DNA of 8,453 nt from NCBI GenBank assembly GCA_900546825.1, contig UREE01000076.1, positions 1-8,453 of the forward strand, written 5' to 3'. The stretch comes from an uncultured Collinsella sp. (lineage in GTDB: Bacteria; Actinomycetota; Coriobacteriia; Coriobacteriales; Coriobacteriaceae). The first letter of the stretch is position 1, and each line of letters begins with the position of its first letter. A model generated the notes under the pieces. It did not search any database. It had not been told where the DNA came from and saw only the letters and a list, made by a program, of their open reading frames with translations. Made by a program: the position numbers and the translations under genes. This document shows positions 1-5,440 of the stretch, one piece after another.

Positions 1-56
1 GCTGCGGAAACGCGGGGTCCGTTCAGGCTGTTGCGTTGAGATTGAAAATCAACCAT
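1..56 (-). CDS. Possible 5' end of a truncated gene
   Basis: An ATG at 56 on the minus strand opens 18 codons that stay open to the window edge and read MVDFQSQRNSLNGPRVSA. An AAGGGG purine run ends 4 bases upstream and could be a ribosome binding site. The start lies 42 bases after the stop of the DUF6020-like gene, so it could be the next gene in the same transcript. The product cannot be identified from 18 residues. The closing PRVSA string resembles what often precedes the first beta strand of family 2 glycosyltransferases, but that is only a guess. A chance ORF is a real alternative. Confidence 0.33.
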   Translation of the reverse strand, partial: MVDFQSQRNSLNGPRVSA

Positions 57-65
57 GCAACCCCT

Positions 66-96
66 TGGTGCCAAGTAACCTATCCCCTTTGCACCA
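66..96 (-). repeat. REP-like palindrome unit C
   Basis: Arms 66-75 (TGGTGCCAAG) and 87-96 (CTTTGCACCA) are inverted copies matching at 9 of 10 positions, around an 11-base loop. On the minus strand the loop side reads AAAGGGGATAGG, one base different from the AAAGGGGACAGG core of the unit at 2382-2426. It begins two bases after the TAA of the membrane-protein gene, in the same sense. It could be a REP-type palindrome or a 3'-end mRNA hairpin. There is no T-run after it, so it is not a classic intrinsic terminator. Confidence 0.5.
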
Positions 97-98
97 CA

Positions 99-2282
99 TT
101 AGGACCAGAGGAGGTCGCTGCGGGTGATGGTGGCGCCGATGGCAAAGGGCATGCAGACGATGACCGGATACAGGTAGCGCATGTAGGTCGAGCCGTTGCA
201 GGGACCGATCAGGCACACGGCGAGCACGCCCAGCAGCGGCACCCAAATGGCCAGCCCGCGCCACGAATGACGACGTAACAGATAGACCACCACGGCGATC
301 ATGATCCACACATAGGTGGCCGAGCTCATGGTGAGCGAGATAAACGGGACGCGTTGTACTGCCACGCGATACAGGTTGCTCAGGTGGTCGCACCAGCGCA
401 CGACCTTGCTATCGACCGGATGGAAGTCGAAGTACTTGAGATTATCGGGGCGTGCCATAATCTCGGCACTGCGCGCCGTGCTGTAGACCCACGCATCGCG
501 GGCACTCGGATAAAAGTAGCCGTAGTAGTTATTGATGAGCGCCGAGATATAGCACTCGGGATCCTTTTTGAACATCTGGGCCCACACCTCAAAATAGGCC
601 TTGATGTCCTCCTGCGAGGCGTACTCGTTAAAGCAATTTTTGACGGCGTCCGACTTATCCGGGTCGTAACGGTGGCCCAGATTGTCGTACTTGAGTATCC
701 GGTCGATCACGGAACGCTCTTCATCGGTCACCAAGCCGTCGCAAGGAGCCTCCACGATGGTGCCGTCCTCCTTAACCGTGGGGTTGACGCCCGAGTTGAG
801 GCCGTCGTGCTTTTGGACGAAACGAGCCGTCTGCTGGAACGGAATCGAGAGGATTTCGCGCTTGGAACCAGGCGTGATGTCGTGTGCCGGCATAAAGACC
901 TTAGTGAAGTACATATTAGAGGCAAGGCAGAGTGCAAGCACCGCAAGAACTCCCACCCAGCGGAAACGCGGGATGGCGCCCGAAGGCACAGCACCAGCCT
1001 GCTTTCCTGCACGATGGGCCATATGCACGTCCCATGCGCAAAACGCCGCCGCGATTACGCATGCCGCCAGGGGAAACACCAGGCCGCCGTTGCGCAGAAA
1101 CGTGGAACCCATGGCGCCCAGAGCGAGCAGCAGCCAGTCATGGCGCGCAAAGAGCACGGGCCTGGGATCGCCCGCACGCTCGGCATTGGCATCGCGACGG
1201 GGCAGGCCGCAGGCAACGAGCTTCACGGTCTGCACCAACAGCACCAAAAACGCGTCGGCAAACAGCACATCTTTGGTAAGCAGGGCCGCGTAGTTGGAGA
1301 ACATGGGCATGAACACAAAGAACAGCAAGATCACGCCGCGGATCGGCAGACTCACGCCCAGCTTGCGCAGCGACGAGATGGAATAGGCCATGCAGGCGGC
1401 CGTAATGACGAACTGAGTGCAGGTGTAGATGGCAAGACCTGCATTGGCGCTGTTGAACAGTGAAAGCCCCAGCTGGACGCACGAACCGATGATAGCCGTG
1501 TGCACCACGGGGTGATGTCCGTTGAGCAACACATTAGGATTGAGCAGACGCAGGTAGTCACTCGTACCGTTGGGGTAGTTGAACCACTGGCGAATCTGCG
1601 CACCCGTATCTCCCATAAAAAGGCCGGGCAGCGAAGCGATGAGCGTGGGCGCCCAGGCGATCATAAGCACCAGGAAGGGCCCGGCAAAGGGATGGACCGA
1701 GAGCGCGGCGTGAGCCACACGCCATACGCGGCCAAAGTGCGCTTCGGAAAACGGGATGCGCCGAGAGCTCAGCCAATCTAGACACTCAAAGGCAAGGTAG
1801 AAGGCAACGACCGCCAAGAGCATCCAGCCCACACCGCCGATCCAGGCGCAGATGATGCGGGCCTTGTCGCCGAGCACGATCTCGGCCGAATCGGTGAGGT
1901 CGTAGCTGCGGCCAAACACCATGCAGACGGCAAAGAACAGCGACGGAAGGACCACCGAGGGACGCCAGGCGTCGCCGCGGCCAAAGAATACGTAGCGAAA
2001 CGGCAGCGTGAGCAGGCAGGCAAGCGCAAGCAGCATGACCGCGTCGGTATGGCCGGCAAACGAGAGGAGCACCTCGTAGCACACGTACAGCGCACCCGTC
2101 GCCTTGGGGTCAATCGCCAAGACTGCATTGCTCGACACCGGGGCGGGATCGATGGAAAACGCCGTGGTCGCCAACAGCGCGAGCAAAAATGCGATGAGCG
2201 TCTGCTTGGCGGGGTAGCGCTTAAACCAAACGATGCGGGCAGCGTCGCGCGCAGCCGTTGTGGAGAGGTCGGAATCCTTCAC
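99..2282 (-). CDS. DUF6020-like polytopic membrane protein
   Basis: A 727-residue integral membrane protein of unproven function that resembles the DUF6020 group of actinobacterial membrane proteins. The start is GTG at 2282, with an AGAAAGG ribosome site 10 bases upstream. Hydrophobic segments are visible at about residues 27-43, 66-98, 109-123, 142-165, 200-222, 258-275, 282-303, 314-331, 338-357, 383-415, 441-458, 650-669, 677-693 and 699-718. Polar motifs fall at membrane edges: GDTGAQIRQW near 224-233, LNGHHPVVHT at 253-262, TKD at 336-338 and YMRYLYP near 700-706. A soluble stretch of about 180 residues (about 462-645), rich in Asp, Lys and Tyr with several Cys, lies before the last three helices and is probably extracytoplasmic. 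The layout, with an acidic GD motif in an early loop and a late soluble domain, recalls GT-C glycosyltransferases that use polyprenyl-linked donors. That role is inference. The gene is flanked on both sides by palindromic repeats. Confidence 0.85.
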   Translation of the reverse strand: MKDSDLSTTAARDAARIVWFKRYPAKQTLIAFLLALLATTAFSIDPAPVSSNAVLAIDPKATGALYVCYEVLLSFAGHTDAVMLLALACLLTLPFRYVFFGRGDAWRPSVVLPSLFFAVCMVFGRSYDLTDSAEIVLGDKARIICAWIGGVGWMLLAVVAFYLAFECLDWLSSRRIPFSEAHFGRVWRVAHAALSVHPFAGPFLVLMIAWAPTLIASLPGLFMGDTGAQIRQWFNYPNGTSDYLRLLNPNVLLNGHHPVVHTAIIGSCVQLGLSLFNSANAGLAIYTCTQFVITAACMAYSISSLRKLGVSLPIRGVILLFFVFMPMFSNYAALLTKDVLFADAFLVLLVQTVKLVACGLPRRDANAERAGDPRPVLFARHDWLLLALGAMGSTFLRNGGLVFPLAACVIAAAFCAWDVHMAHRAGKQAGAVPSGAIPRFRWVGVLAVLALCLASNMYFTKVFMPAHDITPGSKREILSIPFQQTARFVQKHDGLNSGVNPTVKEDGTIVEAPCDGLVTDEERSVIDRILKYDNLGHRYDPDKSDAVKNCFNEYASQEDIKAYFEVWAQMFKKDPECYISALINNYYGYFYPSARDAWVYSTARSAEIMARPDNLKYFDFHPVDSKVVRWCDHLSNLYRVAVQRVPFISLTMSSATYVWIMIAVVVYLLRRHSWRGLAIWVPLLGVLAVCLIGPCNGSTYMRYLYPVIVCMPFAIGATITRSDLLWS

Positions 2283-2301
2283 AGTCCGAAAGCCTTTCTA
2301 G

Positions 2302-2340
2302 AAACCTGCCAAAAAGGGACAGGTTTATTTTGGCAGGTTT
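2302..2340 (+). repeat. REP-like palindrome unit A
   Basis: Two perfect 13-base inverted arms, AAACCTGCCAAAA (2302-2314) and TTTTGGCAGGTTT (2328-2340), enclose a 13-base loop. The plus strand from 2311 reads AAAAAGGGACAGG, almost the same core as unit B but in opposite orientation. It lies two bases upstream of the ribosome binding site of the membrane-protein gene, so the hairpin would form in that gene's leader if the transcript reads through from lgt. Confidence 0.65.
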
Positions 2341-2343
2341 TAT

Positions 2344-2379
2344 CTGGGAAAACGTTACAGTTTTGTCATCGTTGCCCAG
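2344..2379. repeat. Imperfect inverted repeat between units A and B
   Basis: CTGGG-AA-AACG (2344-2354) can pair with CGTT-G-CCCAG (2370-2379), giving nine base pairs with an AA/G internal loop and a 15-base loop. It fills the spacer between units A and B almost exactly, so the whole stretch 2302-2417 is three consecutive hairpins. On the minus strand it also contains ATGACA (a -35-like hexamer) and a distant GATAAA, a weak promoter candidate with a 19-base spacer that I do not call separately. Confidence 0.4.
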
Positions 2380-2381
2380 CG

Positions 2382-2426
2382 AACCACCACAAAGGCGCCT
2401 GTCCCCTTTTGGTGGTTTTGGTGGTT
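2382..2426 (-). repeat. REP-like palindrome unit B with duplicated arm
   Basis: AACCACCACAAAGG (2382-2395) pairs with CCTTTTGGTGGTT (2405-2417), a 13-bp stem with one bulged C. On the minus strand the core reads AAAAGGGGACAGG, followed by GCGCCT, making a small AGGCGCCT palindrome. The GGTGGTT arm is repeated at 2420-2426 and overlaps the lgt stop codon: the last two bases of its TAA belong to the AACCACC repeat. This placement suggests insertion at, or creation of, the gene end. Confidence 0.65.
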
Positions 2427-3246
2427 AGGCGTCCAGGTAGATGCGCTGGGGGCGATTGCGGTGTCGGGCGAAGATGATGAGCGCCAGACCGGCGATCACG
2501 AGCGGCAAACTCAGCAGCTGGCCCATGGTGATGACGCCGCCCAGCAGATAGCCCAGCTGGGCATCGGGCACGCGCACGAACTCAACGAGAAAGCGGACGA
2601 TGCCGTACCCCATCACGAACACGCCCATAAACGTGCCCTGGGGCAGCAGCGGCTTTTTGCGGCTGAGCACCTGCAGAATGCAAAAGAGCACGATGCCCTC
2701 TAGGAATGCCTCATAGAGCTGGGAGGGATGACGCGGCATATCGCCCGCGGTGCCGCCAAAGACAACACCCCAAGGCAGGTCGGTCGGCTTGCCCCACAGC
2801 TCGCCGTTGACAAAGTTGGCACAACGGCCCAGGCACAAGGCCAGCGGCGCGCCTATGACGGCAAGGTCTGCCAAAGTCCATGCGTCGAGCTTATACATGC
2901 GGCACACGATGATGCCGCCGATAATGCCGCCCACCAAGCCGCCATGGAAGCTCATGCCGCCCTCGTTAGTGGCAAAGATCTCGAGCGGGTGGGTCCAATA
3001 GTAGCCATCACCGTAAAAGACGACGTAGAACAGGCGCGCACCGATAATGAGGCCAAAGACCACGCCGACCACGACACTCGTCAGGTCGTCAATCGTGATG
3101 TTAAAGCCCCAGCGACGCTGCGTGCGGTACATGACGACCGCCGTGAGCAGGGCGCCGACCACATAGGCCAGACCATACCAGTAAATCGTGATGGGCCCCG
3201 CCGAAATCGCGACGGGATCAAGCATATGGTAGAAGTCGTTGAGCAT
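2425..3246 (-). CDS. lgt: Prolipoprotein diacylglyceryl transferase Lgt
   Basis: Lgt moves the diacylglyceryl group of phosphatidylglycerol to the lipobox cysteine of prolipoproteins in the cytoplasmic membrane, the first step of lipoprotein maturation. The 273-residue product has the usual size and about seven membrane helices. It shows the family signature GRCANFVNGELWG at 140-152, within the known G-R-x-[GA]-N-F pattern. Other family landmarks are WYGLAY near 23-28, the FHGG histidine at 101, RHPSQLYEA at 172-180, and RFLVEFVR at 218-225 holding the arginine and glutamate equivalent to E. coli R239 and E243. I chose ATG 3246 over the more upstream start at 3306 because AGGAGGG lies five bases before it and the homologous N-terminus begins there. 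The stop overlaps a palindromic repeat. Confidence 0.97.
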   Translation of the reverse strand: MLNDFYHMLDPVAISAGPITIYWYGLAYVVGALLTAVVMYRTQRRWGFNITIDDLTSVVVGVVFGLIIGARLFYVVFYGDGYYWTHPLEIFATNEGGMSFHGGLVGGIIGGIIVCRMYKLDAWTLADLAVIGAPLALCLGRCANFVNGELWGKPTDLPWGVVFGGTAGDMPRHPSQLYEAFLEGIVLFCILQVLSRKKPLLPQGTFMGVFVMGYGIVRFLVEFVRVPDAQLGYLLGGVITMGQLLSLPLVIAGLALIIFARHRNRPQRIYLDA

Positions 3247-3251
3247 GTCGA

Positions 3252-3258
3252 CCCTCCT
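3252..3258 (-). promoter_or_regulatory. lgt ribosome binding site
   Basis: AGGAGGG on the minus strand, five bases before ATG 3246. This near-perfect Shine-Dalgarno fixes the lgt start 20 codons inside the longest open frame. Confidence 0.85.
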
Positions 3259-3270
3259 ACTCCCTACATA

Positions 3271-3311
3271 CAAATGCGGCCGCGGGCCTTGCGCTCGCAG
3301 CCGCATATTTG
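3271..3311 (-). other. Hairpin in the lgt leader
   Basis: TGCGGC (3275-3280) pairs with GCCGCA (3300-3305). The flanking CAAA (3271-3274) can pair with TTTG (3308-3311) across a two-base bulge, for ten pairs in all. It lies about 25 bases upstream of the lgt ATG, between lgt and the Nfu gene, in the gap of 109 bases. There is no T-run after it on the minus strand, so it is not an intrinsic terminator. It could be a leader structure or processing hairpin. Function unproven. Confidence 0.4.
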
Positions 3312-3324
3312 GACGTAACGTCTA

Positions 3325-3344
3325 TGCGGAGTATGTCGTCCGCA
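3325..3344 (-). other. Small hairpin after the Nfu-type gene
   Basis: TGCGGA (3325-3330) and TCCGCA (3339-3344) form a six-pair stem with an eight-base loop, 11 bases after the Nfu stop codon. An 11-base imperfect palindrome GACGTAACGTC follows at 3312-3322. There is no U-tract, so termination here would be weak or absent and read-through into lgt is plausible. Confidence 0.3.
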
Positions 3345-3355
3345 GCCTTCGCATC

Positions 3356-3634
3356 TTAGAACGGCGCGTACTCGTCGTACAGGTCGTCGGTCTCGCCGGA
3401 GGCATTGACCTGCTCGACGCGGGTAACGCCGGGCACATGCTCCTTCAGGATGCGCTCGATGCCCATGGACAGGGTCAGCGAGCTCATGGGGCAGCCGGCG
3501 CAGGAGCCCTGCAGCTCCAGCTTGACGACGCCCTCGTCGTCGACGCCCACATACTCCATATCGCCGCCGTCGGCCTGCAGATTGGGGCGAATCTCTTCAA
3601 GAACCTTCTTAAGCAGCTCTTCGTTAACAGCCAC
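3356..3634 (-). CDS. NifU C-terminal domain (Nfu-type) Fe-S scaffold
   Basis: A 92-residue stand-alone Nfu domain protein. Family members bind a 4Fe-4S cluster between two subunits and pass it to target enzymes in the cytoplasm. The family core is complete: an N-terminal helix (ELLKKVLEEIRPNLQ), the ADGGD loop at 21-25, beta strands with VVKLELQGSC, and the cluster-binding CAGC motif with cysteines 45 and 48, followed by the SSLTLSMGIERILK helix. The acidic tail (ETDDLYDEYAPF) extends slightly beyond the usual domain. The start is GTG at 3634 with GGAG five bases upstream. No other suf, nif or isc gene is nearby, so it probably serves as a general carrier. Whether it shares a transcript with lgt (109 bp downstream) is uncertain. 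Confidence 0.93.
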   Translation of the reverse strand: MAVNEELLKKVLEEIRPNLQADGGDMEYVGVDDEGVVKLELQGSCAGCPMSSLTLSMGIERILKEHVPGVTRVEQVNASGETDDLYDEYAPF

Positions 3635-3806
3635 AGGGGCTCCTTTCTCACAATAACGCGGGCACGCCCGCGGACAGAAGCTATGTTACTACAGCCATGT
3701 ACCCGCTCACGAGCCGTCCATGCGCGCAGACGCGACTTTCACGAGCAGTCAATTTGGGACGGGGCTCTTTTAGCTGCCTTTTGTTGCCAGCTGGCGTTGC
3801 CACGCG
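3635..3806. other. 172-bp gap with upstream hairpin and palindromes
   Basis: No gene is supported here. A perfect six-pair hairpin CGCGGG-CACG-CCCGCG lies at 3657-3672, just upstream of the Nfu ribosome site. A perfect ten-base palindrome GCCAGCTGGC lies at 3786-3795, 11 bases after the deaminase stop. GAGCC-GTCC (3711-3719) could pair with GGAC-GG-GGCTC (3757-3767) over a long loop, but the following T-run faces the plus strand, where no gene ends. A TAACAT sequence upstream of the Nfu gene is a poor -10 candidate without a matching -35. Confidence 0.5.
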
Positions 3807-4331
3807 CTACTGCCGAGCCTGTCCCCCGGTACCAATCTGAACATCGACGATGACCTGGCGGTAGCTGATGCCGCAAGAGTCAAGAATGCGGCGGCTGATA
3901 CGGCCATCATCGGTGTCGGCGTACTTGTTGTCCAGGTAGACAACCTCGCCCACGCCCACCTGCGCCAAAATCTTGGCGCAGTCGTGGCACGGAAACAGCG
4001 TGACGTAGACCGTGGAACCCTCGAGGTCCTTGAGCGAGCCACGGTAGTTGAGCACGGCGTTGGCCTCGGCATGGACCACGTAGTTGTGCTTGTCCTGCAG
4101 CGGGTCGTCGCTCGTACCCCACGGGAAAAAGTCGTCGTTGAGCGCCGAGGGTGTACCGTTGTAGCCCACCGAAAGGATGCGGTGGTTGGTGCTGGCGATG
4201 CACGCTCCCACCTGCGTGTTGGGGTCTTTGCTGCGGCGCTGCGCGGCGATGGCCACGCTCATAAAGAACTCGTCCCAGCTAATGACGTCCAGGCGCTTGC
4301 CTGACGAAGTTTGATGAAGATCGTCCGACAT
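3807..4331 (-). CDS. Deoxycytidylate (dCMP) deaminase family protein
   Basis: This zinc enzyme deaminates dCMP to dUMP in the cytoplasm, feeding thymidylate synthesis. The 174-residue product has every family hallmark: RRSKDPNTQVGACI at 32-45, GYNGTP at 56-61, the zinc and proton-shuttle motif HAEANAVLN at 88-96 (H88, E90), and the second zinc motif PCHDC at 114-118 (C115, C118). I chose ATG 4331 because GGAGGTG lies six bases upstream. An upstream ATG at 4412 would overlap the likely promoter and reach almost to the coaX stop. The same fold is found in ComEB of competence operons, so that name is an alternative, but no com gene is adjacent. It follows coaX by 83 bp and probably has its own promoter at 4366-4374. 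An N-terminal extension of about 18 residues precedes the domain. Confidence 0.95.
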   Translation of the reverse strand: MSDDLHQTSSGKRLDVISWDEFFMSVAIAAQRRSKDPNTQVGACIASTNHRILSVGYNGTPSALNDDFFPWGTSDDPLQDKHNYVVHAEANAVLNYRGSLKDLEGSTVYVTLFPCHDCAKILAQVGVGEVVYLDNKYADTDDGRISRRILDSCGISYRQVIVDVQIGTGGQARQ

Positions 4332-4337
4332 GGCAGA

Positions 4338-4344
4338 CACCTCC
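4338..4344 (-). promoter_or_regulatory. dCMP deaminase ribosome binding site
   Basis: GGAGGTG on the minus strand, six bases before ATG 4331. It decides the start in favour of the shorter frame over the ATG at 4412, which lacks such a site. Confidence 0.8.
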
Positions 4345-4365
4345 GAAATCGCAATCGTTTGACCC

Positions 4366-4374
4366 ATTGTAGCA
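4366..4374 (-). promoter_or_regulatory. Candidate extended -10 promoter for the deaminase gene
   Basis: The minus strand reads TGCTACAAT, an extended -10 (TGn plus a five-of-six match to TATAAT), 34 bases upstream of ATG 4331. No good -35 is seen 17 bases further up, which is tolerable for an extended -10. It lies inside the coaX-deaminase gap. Predicted from sequence only. Confidence 0.5.
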
Positions 4375-4384
4375 GGTGGAAGGT

Positions 4385-4401
4385 GGAGACGTTTTTGTCC
4401 C
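4385..4401 (-). other. Small hairpin after coaX
   Basis: GGAGAC and GTCCC flank a GTTTTT loop: five pairs with one bulged A. It lies 13 bases past the coaX stop codon. On the minus strand it reads GGGACAAAAACGTCTCC, which shares GGGAC with the palindromic units elsewhere in the window but not the rest of the core. It is short for a terminator and lacks a following T-run. Confidence 0.3.
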
Positions 4402-4414
4402 ATCGCCCCCATCG

Positions 4415-5266
4415 CTACGCGCGGCGTGGCTTTTGGTTGATGTGGTAGAGCTCGACGAGACCCCGCAACGTCAGCGCATCGTCGACCGTCAGGCTATGGC
4501 CGACAAGGGCCGCAAGCGCCTCGGCATCGTCGCCGGTAATGACGATGGGCACGCTGCCCTCCCCCGCGGCCTTGGTCGCGCGCATCTCGGCGAGCACCAT
4601 GTCGAGCATGCCGTCGATGCGGGCCACCTCGCCCAAGACCACGCCCGAGCGCATGGCCTCGCGCGTGTTGCGACCGATCACATGCGTGGGTGCCGAGGGC
4701 TCGACCTGCGGCAGGCGCGCCGCAGCGGCCGAAAGCGAGCGGGCGCCAAGTGCCAGACCCGGCGCGATGACGCCGCCGACAAAGGTTCCGTGCGTATCGA
4801 TGACCTCGATATTGGTCGTAGTGCCCAGGTCGATCACGATGCACGGAGAGCCGTAAACGGCCCGGGCCGCCACGGCGTCGGCGATGCGGTCGGAGCCGAT
4901 CTCGGCCGGGTCGTCGTAGTGGACGGGCATGCCGGTCTTGAGGCCCGGCCCCACGGTGAGCACGCGCCCCGTGCAGGTGCGAGAAAGCGCCGCTTTCCAC
5001 GGGCGCTCGAGCGCCGGCACCACGCAGCTCAGCACGGCCGCCGCGGGCACAAGTGCACCCGGCATGCCCGCATCGACTGACAGCGCGCCCATGACCAGCG
5101 CGAGCCTCATGCGCGCCTCGTCGGCCGTGATGCTCGACGGCGTCGTGATCTCGCATGTCGCAAGCGGACATTCCTGCGCCGCGGCCGAATCCTCTGCAAA
5201 CAGGCCAAAGCGAATGAACGTGTTGCCCACGTCGACCGTCAATATATATGCGCACCCATTAAGCAT
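4415..5266 (-). CDS. coaX: Type III pantothenate kinase CoaX
   Basis: CoaX phosphorylates pantothenate to 4'-phosphopantothenate, the first committed step of coenzyme A synthesis. The type III enzyme needs a monovalent cation and is not inhibited by CoA. The 283-residue product matches the family's length and its ASKHA-fold motifs: VDVGNT at 11-16 (phosphate loop, Asp12), PAEIGSDRIADAVAA at 120-134 (catalytic-region Asp126), IDLGTTTN at 145-152, GGVIAPG at 164-170 and IGRNTREAMRSG at 197-208. Most relatives read GADR where this has GSDR, a mild change. ATG 5266 was chosen over a start 18 codons upstream because AAAGGAG lies eight bases before it and the VDVGNT strand begins at the usual distance. 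It is divergent from the OPT gene and heads the leftward series. Confidence 0.96.
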   Translation of the reverse strand: MLNGCAYILTVDVGNTFIRFGLFAEDSAAAQECPLATCEITTPSSITADEARMRLALVMGALSVDAGMPGALVPAAAVLSCVVPALERPWKAALSRTCTGRVLTVGPGLKTGMPVHYDDPAEIGSDRIADAVAARAVYGSPCIVIDLGTTTNIEVIDTHGTFVGGVIAPGLALGARSLSAAAARLPQVEPSAPTHVIGRNTREAMRSGVVLGEVARIDGMLDMVLAEMRATKAAGEGSVPIVITGDDAEALAALVGHSLTVDDALTLRGLVELYHINQKPRRA

Positions 5267-5274
5267 CGTCGGCG

Positions 5275-5281
5275 CTCCTTT
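5275..5281 (-). promoter_or_regulatory. coaX ribosome binding site
   Basis: AAAGGAG on the minus strand, eight bases before ATG 5266. It supports the internal ATG over the upstream start at 5320, which would lie within the promoter region. Confidence 0.8.
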
Positions 5282-5293
5282 CGTCTGCCCAGC

Positions 5294-5320
5294 AGTATAT
5301 CGCCTACCTAAACCAGTCAT
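5294..5320 (-). promoter_or_regulatory. Candidate coaX promoter
   Basis: On the minus strand TATACT (5294-5299) is a five-of-six -10 match. ATGACT (5315-5320) is a four-of-six -35 match with a 15-base spacer, shorter than ideal. A start near 5287 would give a leader of about 20 bases. The -35 candidate is one half of the dyad at 5315-5332. Confidence 0.45.
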
Positions 5321-5332
5321 CCCAAAATGACT
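5315..5332. promoter_or_regulatory. Dyad in divergent coaX/OPT promoter region
   Basis: AGTCAT (5315-5320) and ATGACT (5327-5332) are perfect six-base inverted halves with a six-base CCCAAA spacer, centred at 5323.5. The two facing -10 candidates (5294-5299 minus, 5343-5348 plus) are centred at 5321, so the dyad sits midway over both -35 regions, as expected of an operator controlling both genes. No regulator gene is adjacent. A chance dyad is possible. Confidence 0.4.
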
Positions 5333-5342
5333 AGCTTGCGGC

Positions 5343-5348
5343 TATACT
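5343..5348 (+). promoter_or_regulatory. Candidate -10 of the OPT transporter gene
   Basis: TATACT matches the -10 consensus at five of six positions. The bases 17 upstream do not form a good -35, so the promoter would be weak or activator-dependent. Transcription from near 5355 would make a leader of about 100 bases before the ATG at 5459. Confidence 0.4.
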
Positions 5349-5440
5349 GATGCGCGGTCGTACGCGAGCTCACGCATCGGCCCTTGGTAACCCGACTTCC
5401 CGCGCCGTATCCGTAGCGGCGCTCCCGGGGGAAGCGGATA
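5347..5440 (+). other. Structured leader of the OPT gene
   Basis: Two hairpins are visible ahead of the ribosome site. The first is CTGATGCG (5347-5354) with CGCATCGG (5373-5380). The second is CTTCCC-GCGCCG (5396-5407) with CGGCGC (5417-5422) and, after a six-base bulge, GGGAAG (5429-5434). TATCCG in the loop of the second hairpin (5408-5413) is complementary to CGGATA (5435-5440), just before AAAGGAG (5446-5452). This allows a pseudoknot or alternative fold next to the ribosome site. It matches no riboswitch class I recognise. If transcription starts near 5355, the first hairpin's 5' arm would be lost, leaving the second. Confidence 0.4.

Noticed and set aside
36..278. 80-residue plus-strand frame at the left edge
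   Set aside because: It overlaps the end of the membrane-protein gene on the other strand, shows no ribosome site and has a composition typical of an antisense frame.
354..1463. 369-residue open frame on the plus strand
   Set aside because: It lies fully antisense to the DUF6020-like membrane protein gene, has no family motif, and is rich in His, Arg and Gln as expected of a complementary frame in GC-rich DNA.
3281..3300. GC-rich stretch considered as part of a GC-box or origin element
   Set aside because: It is simply the loop of the 3271-3311 hairpin and shows no iterated binding motif.
3711..3770. Possible terminator GAGCC-GTCC / GGAC-GG-GGCTC followed by TTTT
   Set aside because: The T-run lies on the plus strand, where no gene ends, and the loop is about 37 bases; for the minus-strand genes the polarity is wrong.
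4494..5255. 253-residue minus-strand frame within coaX
   Set aside because: It is an out-of-frame shadow of coaX rich in Arg, His and Gly with no recognisable domain, while coaX in the other frame has all family motifs.
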